A DNA stretch of 64,000 nucleotides, from contig OZ022239.1 in assembly GCA_963978895.1 (NCBI GenBank), positions 32,457,954 to 32,521,953 on the forward strand, written 5' to 3'. The position numbers and the translations under genes are program-made. A model generated the notes under the pieces. That model ran no database searches. It saw only the letters and a list, made by a program, of their open reading frames with translations, and had not been told where the DNA came from. Below, piece after piece: positions 25,352-36,682 of the stretch. This DNA comes from Erpobdella octoculata. Its lineage: Eukaryota; Annelida; Clitellata; Hirudinida; Erpobdellidae. Position 1 is the stretch's first letter. The number at the start of each line of letters is the position of its first letter.

Positions 25352-26280
25352 CTAATTATGACTCAACAGACATTTAACAAGAACTTCCATAGCAAAAGTA
25401 AAGTTGCTGTTGTCAATTTCTTCAATCGTCTTCTGAAGAATTCCTTGCTGCCAAACAAAAGCAATTTTTCCACGGCGCTTTAAAGAAGCAGAATTTATGC
25501 CTTGCGATGCAAAGTAGTCATATGCTGGACTCAAATATGTGAATGCACCAAAAGTTGTTTGTCCAGTCAGAATTGTGTTATTTGGCAATGTCTGTAAAAA
25601 GTTAAAATGTTTAAAAACGTAATTAACTGAAGCTTGTTTGTAAATAAATAACTTAAAAAACAAGTATTTGTATGAAAAAATTATTACATAAATGTAAGTA
25701 ATGTATCAATTTAATTGCTTCACCATTAACAAAAGCTGTATTAAATGTTTCCAAAGAATGCAAAGTACAGTTTGATGGCTCAAAGATCACAGTGTTAATT
25801 CCGTAATCTGGACATTTGATATGTGTGCTTCCTTGTATACTTATAGATGCATCTGATATCTAGATACCTTTGTCATTACCTCAGTAGTTGGTTATAGTCA
25901 GATGACACAAATCTAAAAAGTAAATTAAGTAAATATTCATTAACAGCAACTTTAAATAATTAAAATTATTAAATTTACTTTCATTGACGTACAAATGACA
26001 TGTGTAACCATAGCCGTGTAAAAACAAATTAATTGAAAACAAATCTAGAACACTACAAACAATATTATCATCATTTACTTTTACTTTAATTTGAAAAGCA
26101 TCGCAATCATTTTGTAATTTTTGACATTCAACTGCACAGAAAATATTTATTGATTGTTGATCGATCAAAGATTTCTTATCATCGAAGTTCCACTGAGTTG
26201 TTTTGTTTTTAACAGTTGAAGCACATACATTTTTGTTTGTTTTGATAGAGTTGTAGGTCAGTATGTTGAATTAATGTTCT
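25352..26280 (-). pseudogene. Minus-strand PAN/ILEI copy, three exons, inactivated
   Basis: Exon 1 (about 26260-25980) reads FNILTYNSIKTNKNVCAS, CAVECQKLQNDCDAFQIKVK, HLYVNES, but a TAA precedes FNIL where the intact gene is open, and no signal peptide was found. Exon 2 (about 25910-25700) has TGA and TAG in NY*GNDKGI*ISDA and then DYGINTVIFEPSNCTLHSLE. Exon 3 (about 25592-25352) is open: LPNNTILTGQTTFGAF, YFASQGINSASLKRRGK, IAFVWQQGIL. It is a recent pseudogene of the three-exon subfamily. Confidence 0.75.
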
Positions 26281-27590
26281 TCAATTGTTGAAAAAATTAA
26301 TCTAAACTTCCACAAAAATTTTGTTATTTTGAAAACTGTTTTTTTCTCAAAGAATACCAAAAGTCAAAACCGCTCAGATTTTTCATTAGTAACATTATTT
26401 CCAACAGCACAAACTTCACTTAAATTGAAAAATTAACCAAAACTCAAACATTTTAAACACATTTAGTATTTATTAAAACTTAAAATTTGCTAATTTCAAA
26501 TTTTATTTTGTATTTGATAAACGCAAAATGTAGAAAATATAATATAATGCGGATTGCTTTGATATTCTTTATTATGGTATGTTTAAAACATTTTGTTTAA
26601 AAAAATAAAATAAAAAATATTTTAACAATGAAAAACAAATTTTGGTAAATTCAATTTAATTGCTCTTAAAATTTTGCAATGTTTTTTTGCGTAAAATCGC
26701 AATGAACAATCAAAACATTTTACTGGAGTGACTTTTTCAATAAAATTTCAAAAAGAAATCAAAACAAGCAGTTTTTTGTTTTGAGTAAAATCTTTGAAAA
26801 TCATTATTTTGACCAGTTTTTGTTTTTTTTTTTGCAAAAATGTTTTGCTGACTTGTTTTAAACTGATCCCATAAGCAACTCATTTTTGACGACAATGGTC
26901 GTTGTGATGATGCTTACGTAGCCAGCTTACGATGGCCGGCTGCATACGACAACGGTGGTGGTGATAATGATACTGGCTACTCCAGTAAGATTAATCAGTG
27001 TCTAATATTTATTGTCACTTTTACTCAAGGACATTAATGGAGCAGTCTTGAAACGATCTCATCGCCAAGCAGTTTTTGTTTCGTTGGCCAGATGTTTAAC
27101 TTATATGAATTTTTCATAATGCAACTTGCCTCCGTTTTGCTGAGAGTCACTAAATGAAGCCATGAGAATTAATAAAAAACAGTTAGTAAACGGAGAAATA
27201 AAATCTAGTATAAGCGCACGATACACAACCGAAATAAAAGTGACAAGTTCGTATTACTTTTCATCATTTCACTCCTTTCTGCGTGAAGTTCATTATGAGA
27301 AATGGAACCGTGCCAATCCAAGACTAATAGAGTGTTAGCTCATTTCAGAAGTTGTTTTCTTCATTTCATTATACACTATATCATCGAAGATATGAATTCA
27401 TGAACACACTCCTGTTGTTTAAAATGAACTGTTTCTAAACGTTTTAAAAGTAATTGCTTACTCAGAATCTGAAGCAGATGCCTCCACCACTAAAAAATCA
27501 AGGAAACAAAAAGCTCATCCTATTCCCATTGCGCGAAAGTAAATAAAAGAAGACTTGCCACGATTAGATCGTCACGAACCCACAACTTTT
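26281..27590. other. AT-rich DNA before the piggyBac remnant, nothing firm
   Basis: No exon was recognised. The patch 26885-27000 is rich in GGTGGTGATAATGAT-like sequence. About 27470-27590 may include worn piggyBac coding sequence, but no motif was secure. Confidence 0.3.
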
Positions 27591-27600
27591 CCCAATCGTT

Positions 27601-28253
27601 ATGACTGGCACTGTACGTGTCCACCGTACTGAGAATTGTCCTCTCATTGCCCCTGAGGCTATGAAAAAATTACCTCGTGGTACATTGGATTACCGACTAG
27701 ACCAGAACACTGGTGTAGTTGTTGTAAGATGGCATGACAACAGTGTTGTCACTGTTGCTTCAAATTGTTACGGCGTCAGGCCGTTCGGACAGGCACAGCG
27801 ATGGTCGTATGCTGAGAAAAAAAAGTTACAATTCCACAGCCACATCTCATCTCTCAATACAACAAAAGCATGGGAGGAGTGGATCGAATGGACCAGAGTA
27901 TTGCAGCATATAGAATAAGCATTCGTTATAAAAAATGGTGGTGGCCTTTCTTTTCTAACTGTGCTGATGTTGCCATGCAGAATGCTTGGCTGCTTTATCG
28001 CATGACGGAAAGATACAAAGCATCACCGATGGATCAGCTTCAGTTTAGGCGTTCTGTGACTGCATCCTATTTTGGTCAGTATGGAAATAATAGATTAATT
28101 GTTGGTCGTGCACCTGGTCGTGCTAGAAGTATGAATCACCGAGTGCTTCCAGAAGTTCGATACAAAAATCACATTATTGCTCAAGGAGGCACCCAACGAC
28201 GAGGCGCAGAATGTGGAAAAAAGGTACACATGTATGTAACAAATGTAATGTAG
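27601..28253 (+). pseudogene. piggyBac (PGBD-type) transposase, C-terminal half, frameshifted
   Basis: The first frame has TGTVRVHRTENCPLIAPEAM, PRGTLDYR and VVVRWHDNSVVTVASN, the segment with the last catalytic acidic residues of piggyBac. The second frame (to 28253) has SMGGVDRMDQSIAAYRI, KKWWWPFFSNCADVAMQNAW and LLYR. The frames meet at an A8 run near 27815-27823, where a one-base change would explain the shift: after it, the second frame already reads VTIPQPHLISQYNKSMGG. The N-terminal and first catalytic parts are missing. A GTCCC/GGGAC hairpin near 28508-28525 and GTGTTAA near 28650 could mark an element end, with low confidence. Confidence 0.85.
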
Positions 28254-28710
28254 GACTTCATGTGTGGTGTTTTGCTTCATATCATTATCTTGACAACAAC
28301 AGTTCGAAACTTTTATTTTTTCATGTTTATGTGTATTATTGCTTGTAAAAGTCAGTAATAAACTGAAAATTTAACCATTTTTGACTTATTGTATAATAAT
28401 ATTTTGTTATTAAAAAATATCAATTGTTTACTTTTGTGTTTTGCAGCAAATAATGCCATCACAGTACATTTTCAGCTGATGAAAGGACACCTACCCTCCC
28501 GTGCCTAGCGTCCCAAAAAATGGGACGTTCATTCAAAATAAAAAAAAAAGTGCATTATTTTTTATTTTTTATTTCAGATATCTTATTTTGAACAATAAAC
28601 CAACATAATATCAAAAAATTAGAAAAATCTTAGATCTCAGGCACTAATGTGTTAATAAAATCTAACTCGTTGTTCCTTATTATTTGAAATTTAACTGTGG
28701 TATATCACAA

Positions 28711-28932
28711 AACCACGACATGGCGCAGTCGACATGTAGCTTTCCGATTCCTAGACCGATGAACATTCATGCGTTTAATTTAGCTGAGGAATGGAAGCGT
28801 TGGGAGCAGCGGTATCAAATTTACATGACGGCAACGGAATCGTCAGGAAAACCTAAGGGCGTCCAGGTTGCGATGCTACTGGGCTCAATCGGCGAAGAAT
28901 CAATAAACATCTTCAACACCTTCACATTTTAA
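28711..28932 (+). pseudogene. Gag N-terminal fragment of a Gypsy-like element
   Basis: Starting near MAQSTCSFPIPRPMNIHAFN, the frame continues EEWKRWEQRYQIYMTATESS and LLGSIGEESINIFNTFTF, then stops. The pattern of an aromatic-rich start with LL..IGEE..+I+NTF fits Ty3/Gypsy gag proteins of animals. It is cut off by the LINE fragment that follows. Confidence 0.55.
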
Positions 28933-28974
28933 AACGTTAAGAATCAGTTCATTTTAAACAACAGGAGATAAGAT

Positions 28975-29719
28975 GGCGACGACTGCTGGCTAGAGCTTAT
29001 TCACATAATCACTGCACTGCAGCAGTCACTTGATAACGGCTTGCTCCTAAAGCGTATATCACGATAAAGACAAATACCCTGATTTGGGAACCTAGCCACG
29101 TGGGCATACGTAAAAATGAAATGGCAGATTGTCTTGCCAAAGAAGCTACCAAACATCCCGAAATAGAAATTGAGGTTATGCCAGAGATATTTGACATAAA
29201 AAAAACAATACGTAGAGAGTTTTTGAACGAATGGCACACCAGATGGGACTCTGCTTAAGAAAGTCGACACTACTGGTCTCTCAAAAAAAGAGTCTCCAAT
29301 AAAATTAAATTCAAGGCAACAAACAGAAAAAAAAGTCATCATTTCCCGACTCTGACTTGGAAAGTGTCGGCTGAAACAAAATTTGAAGAGATTGAATCTT
29401 CATGAGACAGGTTTGTGCAAAACCTGCGGAACAGAGGAAACAATTGAGCACTGGTTGCTGCACTGCAAAGAAACGACACAACTAGGAATGGAATTTGGGA
29501 ACTTTTGTAAAAGGGTCCAAAAACCAACTACACTCCAAACCATACTGAACTCGGAAATATGCCACCACATCATCTATGAATGGATACCAAATAACCCTAA
29601 AGAACTGTAAATATAGAAAAAAAATAGTTTAGTGTAAATAAGTATTTTTTTTCATTTTTATTTTGTTTTTGCATTTTAAAACACATGGTGTAAAAGACTA
29701 TAAACTATAATAAAAAAAC
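28975..29719 (+). mobile_element. 5'-truncated I-like LINE (RNase H end and 3' tail)
   Basis: The frame around 29078-29260 reads IWEPSHVGIRKNEMADCLAK (RNase H), then IRREFLNEWHTRWDSA. Positions 29383-29610 encode LHETGLCKTCGTEETIEHWL with the CxxC...HxxxxC pattern. Both parts align with 44060-44606 of the longer I-like LINE. The tail (ACTATAAACTATAATAAAAAAA) resembles that of the longer element. Frameshifts and a stop show it is dead. Confidence 0.8.
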
Positions 29720-30045
29720 GTAATGAAATTTTCACACAAGCCTGAGAGGCAATGGGAGAATGGTGTTGTGAAAAAAAATTAAAATCGGTCACAAAATGAG
29801 CTGAGCGGGAGCGGGAGAGCGAGCGGAAACGTGAATTGGAAAATGAACAAAAACGACAACGGGAAAGCAAGCGGGAACGAAAAAGCAACTGAGAGTGAAA
29901 AAGGAAAAGCGACTGGGAGCGAGAAACCGACCGGGAGCGAAAAAGCAACCGAGAACGGGAGAGCAAGGGGGGAAGGAAATGGGAGCAAGAGAGACAAGCA
30001 TTAGAAAAACCTCTAAAAATCCCGGGCAACGCCGGTACCCCGCTA

Positions 30046-30046
<1 letters not shown>
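29720..30046 (+). mobile_element. Helitron-like element, 5'-truncated
   Basis: Begins TAATGAAATTTTCACACAAG, which is internal to fuller copies (62350). It runs through GGGAGCGGGAGAGCGAGCGG-type repeats and ends ATCCCGGGCAACGCCGGTAC then CCCGCTAG|T. The hairpin plus CTAG end is clear. An (AT)n tract follows (30047-30110). Confidence 0.7.
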
Positions 30047-30102
<56 letters not shown>

Positions 30103-30116
30103 TATATATATATTAA

Positions 30117-31912
30117 TGTAAAATCACTGGTTTGATGATCAACTTCCTATTGATAAACCTTAACGGAGTCAGAACATTTATTAGGGACATTAATTATTTA
30201 TTTATTAATAGACCAGAAGGTATAAATAGCCTTAACAAAGCTTTCATTTATTATTTTCCAATAAACTGCAAAACCATTCTATTGAGCCCGGTATACGTTT
30301 GGTGATATCGTAACATTGGTGTCAGAAGTGGGATACAAGAATGGTTTTGAAAGCATTGGATGAGCTCTTGATACTCGAGTTGAGGCGGGAACTTAGAAAA
30401 CGAGAGCTCAGTGATAAAGGAAGAAAGTCTGAGCTCGTGGACCGCTTCCGGACGTCATTGGAGGACAATGGGTTTGACCCAGAAGAGTATGAGTTCGAAA
30501 CAGAAAATGAATTAATGAAGGCTCTGAACAAGATGGCAGAAGAAATCAGAGCAGTACACAGAGCAGCACAGGGGAAGACAGGAAAAGGAATGATTCTTGG
30601 CCACAAGAACAAAGTAGCAGCAGCCGGTACAACTGTTGAGAATTTGGTCGCAGGGTTGGCTGAGGCAGTGGTGGACACGGTTCTGGACCAGCGGGTTGCT
30701 GGTGATGTGGGTTGCTGCGGCGAAACCCAATATGAACTGAAGTCCACCAGCTGTGTGTCAGTGCATGTGACGGATGACGGCCGCACAGACTGCACAAGTC
30801 AGGTGGGTCATGATGATGAGCTTGTCAAAGACGGTCATGATAAGGAACCTTGCAAAGATGTTCAAGATGAACCATGCAAAGATGGTGATGACGAGCCTGG
30901 CAAAGATGGTGACGATGATGATTATAATAATGGCAATAACAACTATGGCTTTTACTCATACAGCGACGGTTCTGAAACGGAAGCCTCCATAACAGACGAC
31001 GGCACCAAATATTAAGGGTCAGATTTTAGTGACGAATCTGACTCGGATGAAGCAACCGAGGATTTAGAAACGGACAAAACTCTAATGGAGAAATACGTCA
31101 AAGTTAACTTGACAAAGAAAGAAGACACTGATTTGAGAGACGATGGCGATAATTTGAAGAAAGATCCGCTGGACGATACGAAAGTTGACACCGACGAAAG
31201 AGCCGAGCTGGAATGTGAAAAGAAAACGTTCGTTTGTAGCTTGGAAGAAAACAAACATGACGGCGATGAACTTCTCCAAAACAACAATAGCAATGCCGCA
31301 AGCAAAAACTCTGAAAAAGATGAGCCAAGAACAGAGAACGGTACCGAGATTTCTATTTCAGATGAATCCACAGAGGATTCTAGATCAGATAGAATAAGAG
31401 TCATTGTAAAATCAAATAACAGTTTGATGAAGGGATTTATTGGATTTATGGAACGTGTTTTCGAAAAACCTTTTGAAGAGTTTCTTGAGAAAGATCTAAA
31501 AGATGTGAAGGAAGAAGAACAAGCAGACAGTTTCGATAAACCGTGCAAAGATGTTCAGGACGAGGCATGCAAAAAATGCTGTGATGAACCGTGCAGATAT
31601 GGCGACGATGAGCCAAAGAAAGACTCTGTTGATGAGCCAAAGAAGGACTGGAATAAACTGCATCAAACGGTCAAGGGACTTGACCATGTTGTTTGCGAAT
31701 TGCGGTCAAAGCCACGAGTAAAGCCACGATCAAGGAATTTTGGTGTTCGTGGCCGAGTCGCATTTCTCAAAAGCGACTATGCTGTTCGGGACGAACAGAA
31801 TTAAGAAAGGGGTAATAATGTAAAATCACTGGTTTGATGATCAACTTCCTATTGATAAACCTTAACGGAGTCAGAACATTTATTAGGGGCATTAATTATT
31901 TATTTATTAATA
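30117..31912 (+). mobile_element. Non-autonomous LTR retrotransposon encoding a SAP-domain protein, copy 2
   Basis: The 5' LTR is 30117-30315 (TGTAAAATCAC to GATATCGTAACA). TTGGTGTCAGAAGTGGGATA directly follows as a primer-binding site of the common Gypsy type. The 3' LTR starts at 31819 after AAGAAAGGGGTAATAA and is cut at 31912. Only one coding region lies between the LTRs and it shows no RT, protease or integrase. Compared with copy 1 it is free of nested insertions. Confidence 0.82.
30341..31804 (+). pseudogene. SAP-domain gag-like protein of LTR element copy 2 (one in-frame stop)
   Basis: A single frame of about 488 codons is interrupted only by TAA at 31013-31015, where copy 1 has CAG. 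Residues about 8-40 form a SAP motif (LDELLILELRRELRKR, then GRKSELVDRFRTSLEDNG). An acidic middle contains two DEPCKD-type units. The C-terminal part reads ERVFEKPFEEFLEKDLKDVK, then Cys-rich repeats (DEACKKCCDEPCRYGDDEPK), ending in a basic tail (RSKPRVKPRSRNFGVRGR). The position after the LTR fits a gag role; the SAP part may bind DNA. The best template of this family in the window. Confidence 0.75.
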
Positions 31913-32199
31913 AAATTTAAATTCTTTACAGAATCTTTTGCGTTTATATCTGATACATTGTTTTCATTTTGGATTTATTTTGGATTTATAATTTTATAAT
32001 TTCAATTTATAGTTTAATGACATCACTATTTCAAACTTGTATTAATTTTTGGTTTATTACCTCCATAAATAGAAATAAGTGTATTACTATTTTTAATGAA
32101 AGTTAACATTTCTGTCATTTTTATAAAATCCACATATTTAATTTGCAATTTAAAAAAGCTCTAAAAATGTGTTTCAGATATTTTCCTTAAAAAACTATA

Positions 32200-32653
32200 A
32201 CATATTTGCCTGTCCTCAATCGAGGGCACTGGGCATTAGCATCATTTTTGTGATAATCTAGTTTTATTTTATTTTTTTGTAGTTTTGAAAAATATAAGTT
32301 GAAAGACATTTTTAACACTTCAACAAGCTGTCGAGTATGTGTTTTCCAAAGAAATAGAGGCAGATATCTTAGCTATACCTCCTGAAGTAGATAAACTTAC
32401 GGATGAGGAAAATGTCAATGATGATGAATTGGGTACACCTATAATTTCTGACATTGCTGGAACCGCAGAATTAGATGTTCCATCTGATGAAGACGATAGT
32501 GAACCTTTGGCAACATTATCACCATCAACCTCTAGGCAATAGTGCTGCTTTCAAAATGCAGACATATGGAAAAACCCAACTGGCGAAAAACATCTCCGAT
32601 TTATAAAGCTTGGCCAGAACGAAACCGTGCTAATGAAAAGTTTCATAAAGCAT
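32200..32653 (+). pseudogene. piggyBac-type transposase, N-terminal region, cut by a LINE
   Basis: The frame at about 32309-32542 reads TLQQAVEYVFSKEIEADILA, IPPEVDKLTDEENVNDDELG and SDIAGTAEL, the acidic N-terminal region typical of PGBD-type proteins. Upstream, TTTGCCTGTCCTCAATCGAG near 32207 could belong to a terminal repeat. The C-terminal part of a similar transposase lies beyond the LINE at 35980-36359. The catalytic middle is absent on both sides. Confidence 0.7.
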
Positions 32654-35600
32654 ATCAATAATAATAATAATAATAATAATTTATTTATAGAGCGCCAGGA
32701 AAGTCTGAGGCGCTTACGAAGGTTCCTTTAGACTAATATTGAAATAATGAGTCTTAAGTTTAGATTTAAAAATTTTGACGTTTGGAGAGTTCCTAATATC
32801 CGGAGGAAGAGAGTTCCAAACAGCTGGGGCAGCGTGGCGAAAGCCACGCCTAGAGATTTTGTTGATTGTAGTTTTTTGTAGAAGATGAAGGGAGGATGTA
32901 GAGCGAAGTTGTTTAGAAATAGATCTTGCAGTTAGGAGTTTGTGTAGGTATATAGGAGATGAAGTGGCAAGGGTTTTGTAGGTTATGAGTGCTATTTTGA
33001 AATGGATGCGATAGGGGATAGGTAACCAGTGTAGTTTGGCGAAGAAGTTGATGGCAGGTTGATGAACTGAGCTAGGGATGTTGAGAGCTACTTTGGCAGC
33101 ACGCTTCATGATTCTTTGGAGACGAGATGTTTGGTGAGTTGAGATGTTGTAGAGAGTTGAGTTGCAATAATCAATTCTAGATAGTATGAGACAGCGAATG
33201 AGCATACTAGCGAGCTCAGTAGTGAGAAGTTGTCTAATGTGACGTATAGCTCTAAGGTGGTGATTGCATGATTTGATGATAGATGAGATGTGGTTAGAAA
33301 ATGTAAGTTTGTTATCTAAAAAAACGCCTAGAATTTTAAGAGAAGGCGAAACATTAACGGATTCTGAGCCCAATTGTAACGATGAAAGATGTGAAAGTGA
33401 GTTGATTTGATGGAATGATCCGAGGAGAGATATCTCGGTTTTAGTGGTATTAAACTGAAGGTTATTTTGCAGAAACCACATTTCAATGGCGTTGATGCAA
33501 GAAGTGAGTGTTTGGATTGTGGAGGAGTAGTGTTTAGGAGTGAGCGATATGAAGAGCTGCGTGTCGTCAGCGTAATGATGATAACCTAAGTTGTGCGAAG
33601 ATATTAAATCGCTGACAGGTGATATGTAAGTTGTGAACAGAAGAGGACCTAGAACACTACCCTGGGGTACTCCATGAGTAAGTTTGACAGAAGGTGATGA
33701 AAAATTACCAAGTTTGACAAATTGAGAGCGATCAGTGAGGTACGAGGAAAGCCATGATAGAACGGTTCCATCGAGTCCAAAATCATCTTTGAGACGCTTT
33801 AGTAAAATACCATGGTCGATGGTATCAAAAGCAGCAGATAAGTCAAGACCAGCAATGAGAGTGGCCTGTTTAGAGTTGCAGGCGTTGAAGACATAGTCGA
33901 GAATGTGCAAAAGAGAAGTTTCCGTGGAATGGAAACGTCTATAAGCTGATTGAAATGGGGTGAAATTATTGTTTGAAGTGATGTGTGGTTGAAGCCGTTT
34001 TAGTGCAAGCCGCTCAATGATTTTAGAGATCGTTGATAGATTGGATATAGGGCGAAAATTTGCCGGGTTATCAACATCCAGGTTTGGTTTTTTGAGTAGC
34101 GGAAGAACTTGGGCTATCTTAAAAGAATCTGGACAACTTCCTTCAGCAAAAGAAAGATTGGCTAGAGTTGAGATGGCAGGAGCGAGAAAGTTAGAAGAAT
34201 GAAGAAGGACCTGATGTGGAAAAGAATCAAGAGGAGAGGTTTTATTGCAAGTAGATCTGATAATAGAGATAACCTCTAATGGGGTTACTTCAGGGAAAGA
34301 AGAAAGTATACTATTCGAGTTGTCTCTAAAAACATTAGAACCATGAGAGCTTGTAGACACAGAACGGCGTTGCTTGATGTTTTGGTGGATGGTGTTGATT
34401 TGATCGATGAAATAATTGTTGAAGGAGTCAACAAGTAATTTGCACTCATCGTCAGTGAAATTTTGATGATTATTGTTGTGGAGAAGTGTATTTAAGTTGC
34501 GCCACAAAAAACGTGGATTAGCTGAGGAAGAGCTCAGTTCTGTTCGCAGAGCGTCAACTTTTGAATTGACAATGGCCATTCTAGCTAGTTTTCTAGCATT
34601 TTGAAATGCCAGCTTGTTTGCCTGCGAGCAGTCTCTATGAAAGCGTCTTTCCATTTTGCGCATGTACCTTTTCGCGCTTGTGGCGGCATCTGAAATTTCT
34701 CTTGGTGTTTTCTCAACATTCCTTCTGAGTGTGATGTGGCGGATGGGAGCGTGTTTGTTGAGTACGTGTAAGACGGTATTGTTGATATGTTCGGCGAACT
34801 TGTTTGCTGAGAGGTTGTCTGAGACTAATAATGTTGAGTTGGCAAGGTCGGTGTTGAAGGAGGACCAGTCGATCGAACGCAGATTGCGGAAACTAGATGA
34901 TATGGAGATGGGACGAGGTTTCGAAATGGAGACGAGAGCAGTGACCAGGTAATGATCTGAGTATGACAGGGTCTGTGTGGTGACATTTGAGATGAGATCG
35001 GGAGCGTCATGGTGCGTGATGAGCAAGTCAAGAATATTGCCCTTGAAATGTGTTGGAGAGTTGATGTGTTGAATTAAGTTGAACTCATCGATAAGTTCTT
35101 GCAAGGCTGGGTCGATGGATGATACAGATGCAGGGCAATTGAAATCTCCGCAGATGATGAAGTTATTGCTGTGTGAAAGAAGAAAGTCGATGAGTGCGCT
35201 TAATATGCAAATTAAATGTTTGCCAATTGGTCCAGGTGGTCTATAAATAACGAGAATGCGAGTCCGTCGTTTCAGGTTAGGGATGTCCACGATTAGATGC
35301 TCAAACTCTGACGTGGTAGGGTGAGGTACCTGCAAGCAGTGAGAACCGTTGCGGTAAATTAACGCAATACCTCCTCCTTTTTTGTCGTCGTATGAGCCTC
35401 TATGTTTGTGGATGACGGAGAAACCAGGTGGTGCAATGTCGTATTTAATGGCGTTTGGCGCATCAGAGGTTATCCAGGTTTCTGTTAAGCACAGCATGTC
35501 CAGGTGTTCATGGTCAATTGTGTCATGAATCAGAGCTGTTTTACGAACCGCCGACTGAGAATTTAGCGCGCCCATTTTTATTTCATTGCTGATAATATGC

Positions 35601-35850
35601 GGACTTATCGACTCTCTCCTGTTGTTGGAACCGGGCTTCCAAATTCTATTCATGAACAACTTGTTGCGAAGGGGTTTGGTGATTGAGAAGCTAGTGCTCT
35701 CCCTGATACGCAGCAGTTGCTCGGAGCTGTATGTAGTCCGGTTGTAATTGTTTACTAGCATAGCAGTGGGCGATAACTCGATCGGCGAAAAGATTAAAAT
35801 AAACGCAATATAAAACTCCCAAAAGCAGATAAATAAATCCAAATAGAAGT
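32654..35850 (-). mobile_element. L2/Crack-like LINE, nearly intact
   Basis: The minus-strand element ends (3') in TAAATAAATTATTATTATTA, an ATT-type microsatellite tail at about 32660-32690. It carries one long ORF with both enzymes and no ORF1. It interrupts a piggyBac remnant. Its long open frame suggests recent activity. Confidence 0.88.
32714..35761 (-). CDS. LINE ORF2 protein: AP endonuclease and reverse transcriptase
   Basis: About 1015 residues from ATG at 35761; the open frame continues 27 codons further upstream without an ATG. The endonuclease shows [49 protein letters not shown] and [10 protein letters not shown], so the ETW, GDFN and SDH catalytic signatures are present. The RT shows [52 protein letters not shown] and [10 protein letters not shown] (YADD active site). 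The C-terminus ([20 protein letters not shown]) is typical of this group. The [12 protein letters not shown] and TTYISP wording points to the L2/Crack/Rex1 assemblage. It copies its RNA into nicked chromosomal DNA. Confidence 0.9.
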   Translation of the reverse strand: [1015 protein letters not shown]

Positions 35851-35979
35851 ATAAAAAATTTGATCTAAAAGAGACGACTAGTTATGGAGAAATTACAAAT
35901 TATATGGGAACCTTCGAAAACACGCTATTTACATAGACGTGAACAATATCAAGAATTGGAAGGCTGTTCTATGCTAGAA

Positions 35980-36360
35980 ACATTTGAAAAAATGGTACTG
36001 GTGTCTATTTAAAAGAATAATAGACATGTGTATAGTTAACAGCTACCTTGCCTATGCCAAAAGTCATCCAAATGAAAAAGTCTCGATAAAGGATTTTAGG
36101 AGATATGCTGCACAACCTTATCTGAAGCTGGGACCCGAAAAACGTGCAAATGAAGGGAAGGCCAATGTTTTTACCATCTACATCAAGAAGCAATGTCATA
36201 GACGACATAAGATTTGATGAAAAAGGCCATATTTTAGAAAAGCAAGAAAACCAACGGAGATGTCAGTATGCAGATTGCAAAGGAAAATTAAGAACATTTT
36301 GCAATAAGTGCAATGTAACATTGCGTGTTTTTATGTGTTTTTACCATTATATTTTTTAAA
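35980..36360 (+). pseudogene. piggyBac-type transposase, C-terminal region
   Basis: The frame from 35984 reads KKWYWCLFKRIIDMCIVNSY, then LAYAKSHPNEKVSIKDFRRY, matching the KWWWPLF..DM...N motif of piggyBac C-termini. An overlapping frame (36144-36359) has RRCQYADCKGKLRTFCNKCN, then VFMCFYHYIF, the C-terminal cysteine-rich finger. A shift near 36170 separates them. With 32200-32653 it forms one element split by the LINE and lacking its core. Confidence 0.75.
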
Positions 36361-36482
36361 CCACATGACATTAAAACCGCTACCGTTTAACAATTAGCAT
36401 GGTCAATTTTGAAATCAAAGTTTTTTTTTATTATAATATTATAACAAATTTGATATTGTTGTTGCTTGATACTGTTTCAAAG

Positions 36483-36682
36483 AGATGACCATTAAAACCA
36501 TTTTGAAATACAAAGTAATTTGAACCCAATGAAAGTTTATATGGCATCGCAAGGTTTAAATGTTAATAGTTTGGCTTTTAGAGGGAAAATGGCTTTTATC
36601 TGGCAAAAAAGATTTCCCGATAAATCGATTATTCAGATAAGAAATGACGTATATCCGTTTTCAATTCAAGTTGCTGTCGAAA
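36483..36682 (+). pseudogene. PAN/ILEI exon 3 of a decayed plus-strand copy
   Basis: After an acceptor (TTTCAAAG) the exon is 200 bp where intact sisters have 220, and the missing 20 bp near its start break the frame. The rest is clear: VYMASQGLNVNSLAFRGKMA, FIWQKRFPDKS, IQVAVE, with a normal donor at 36683. Its exon 4 is at 49351-49400. No exon 1 or 2 was found upstream. Confidence 0.75.
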
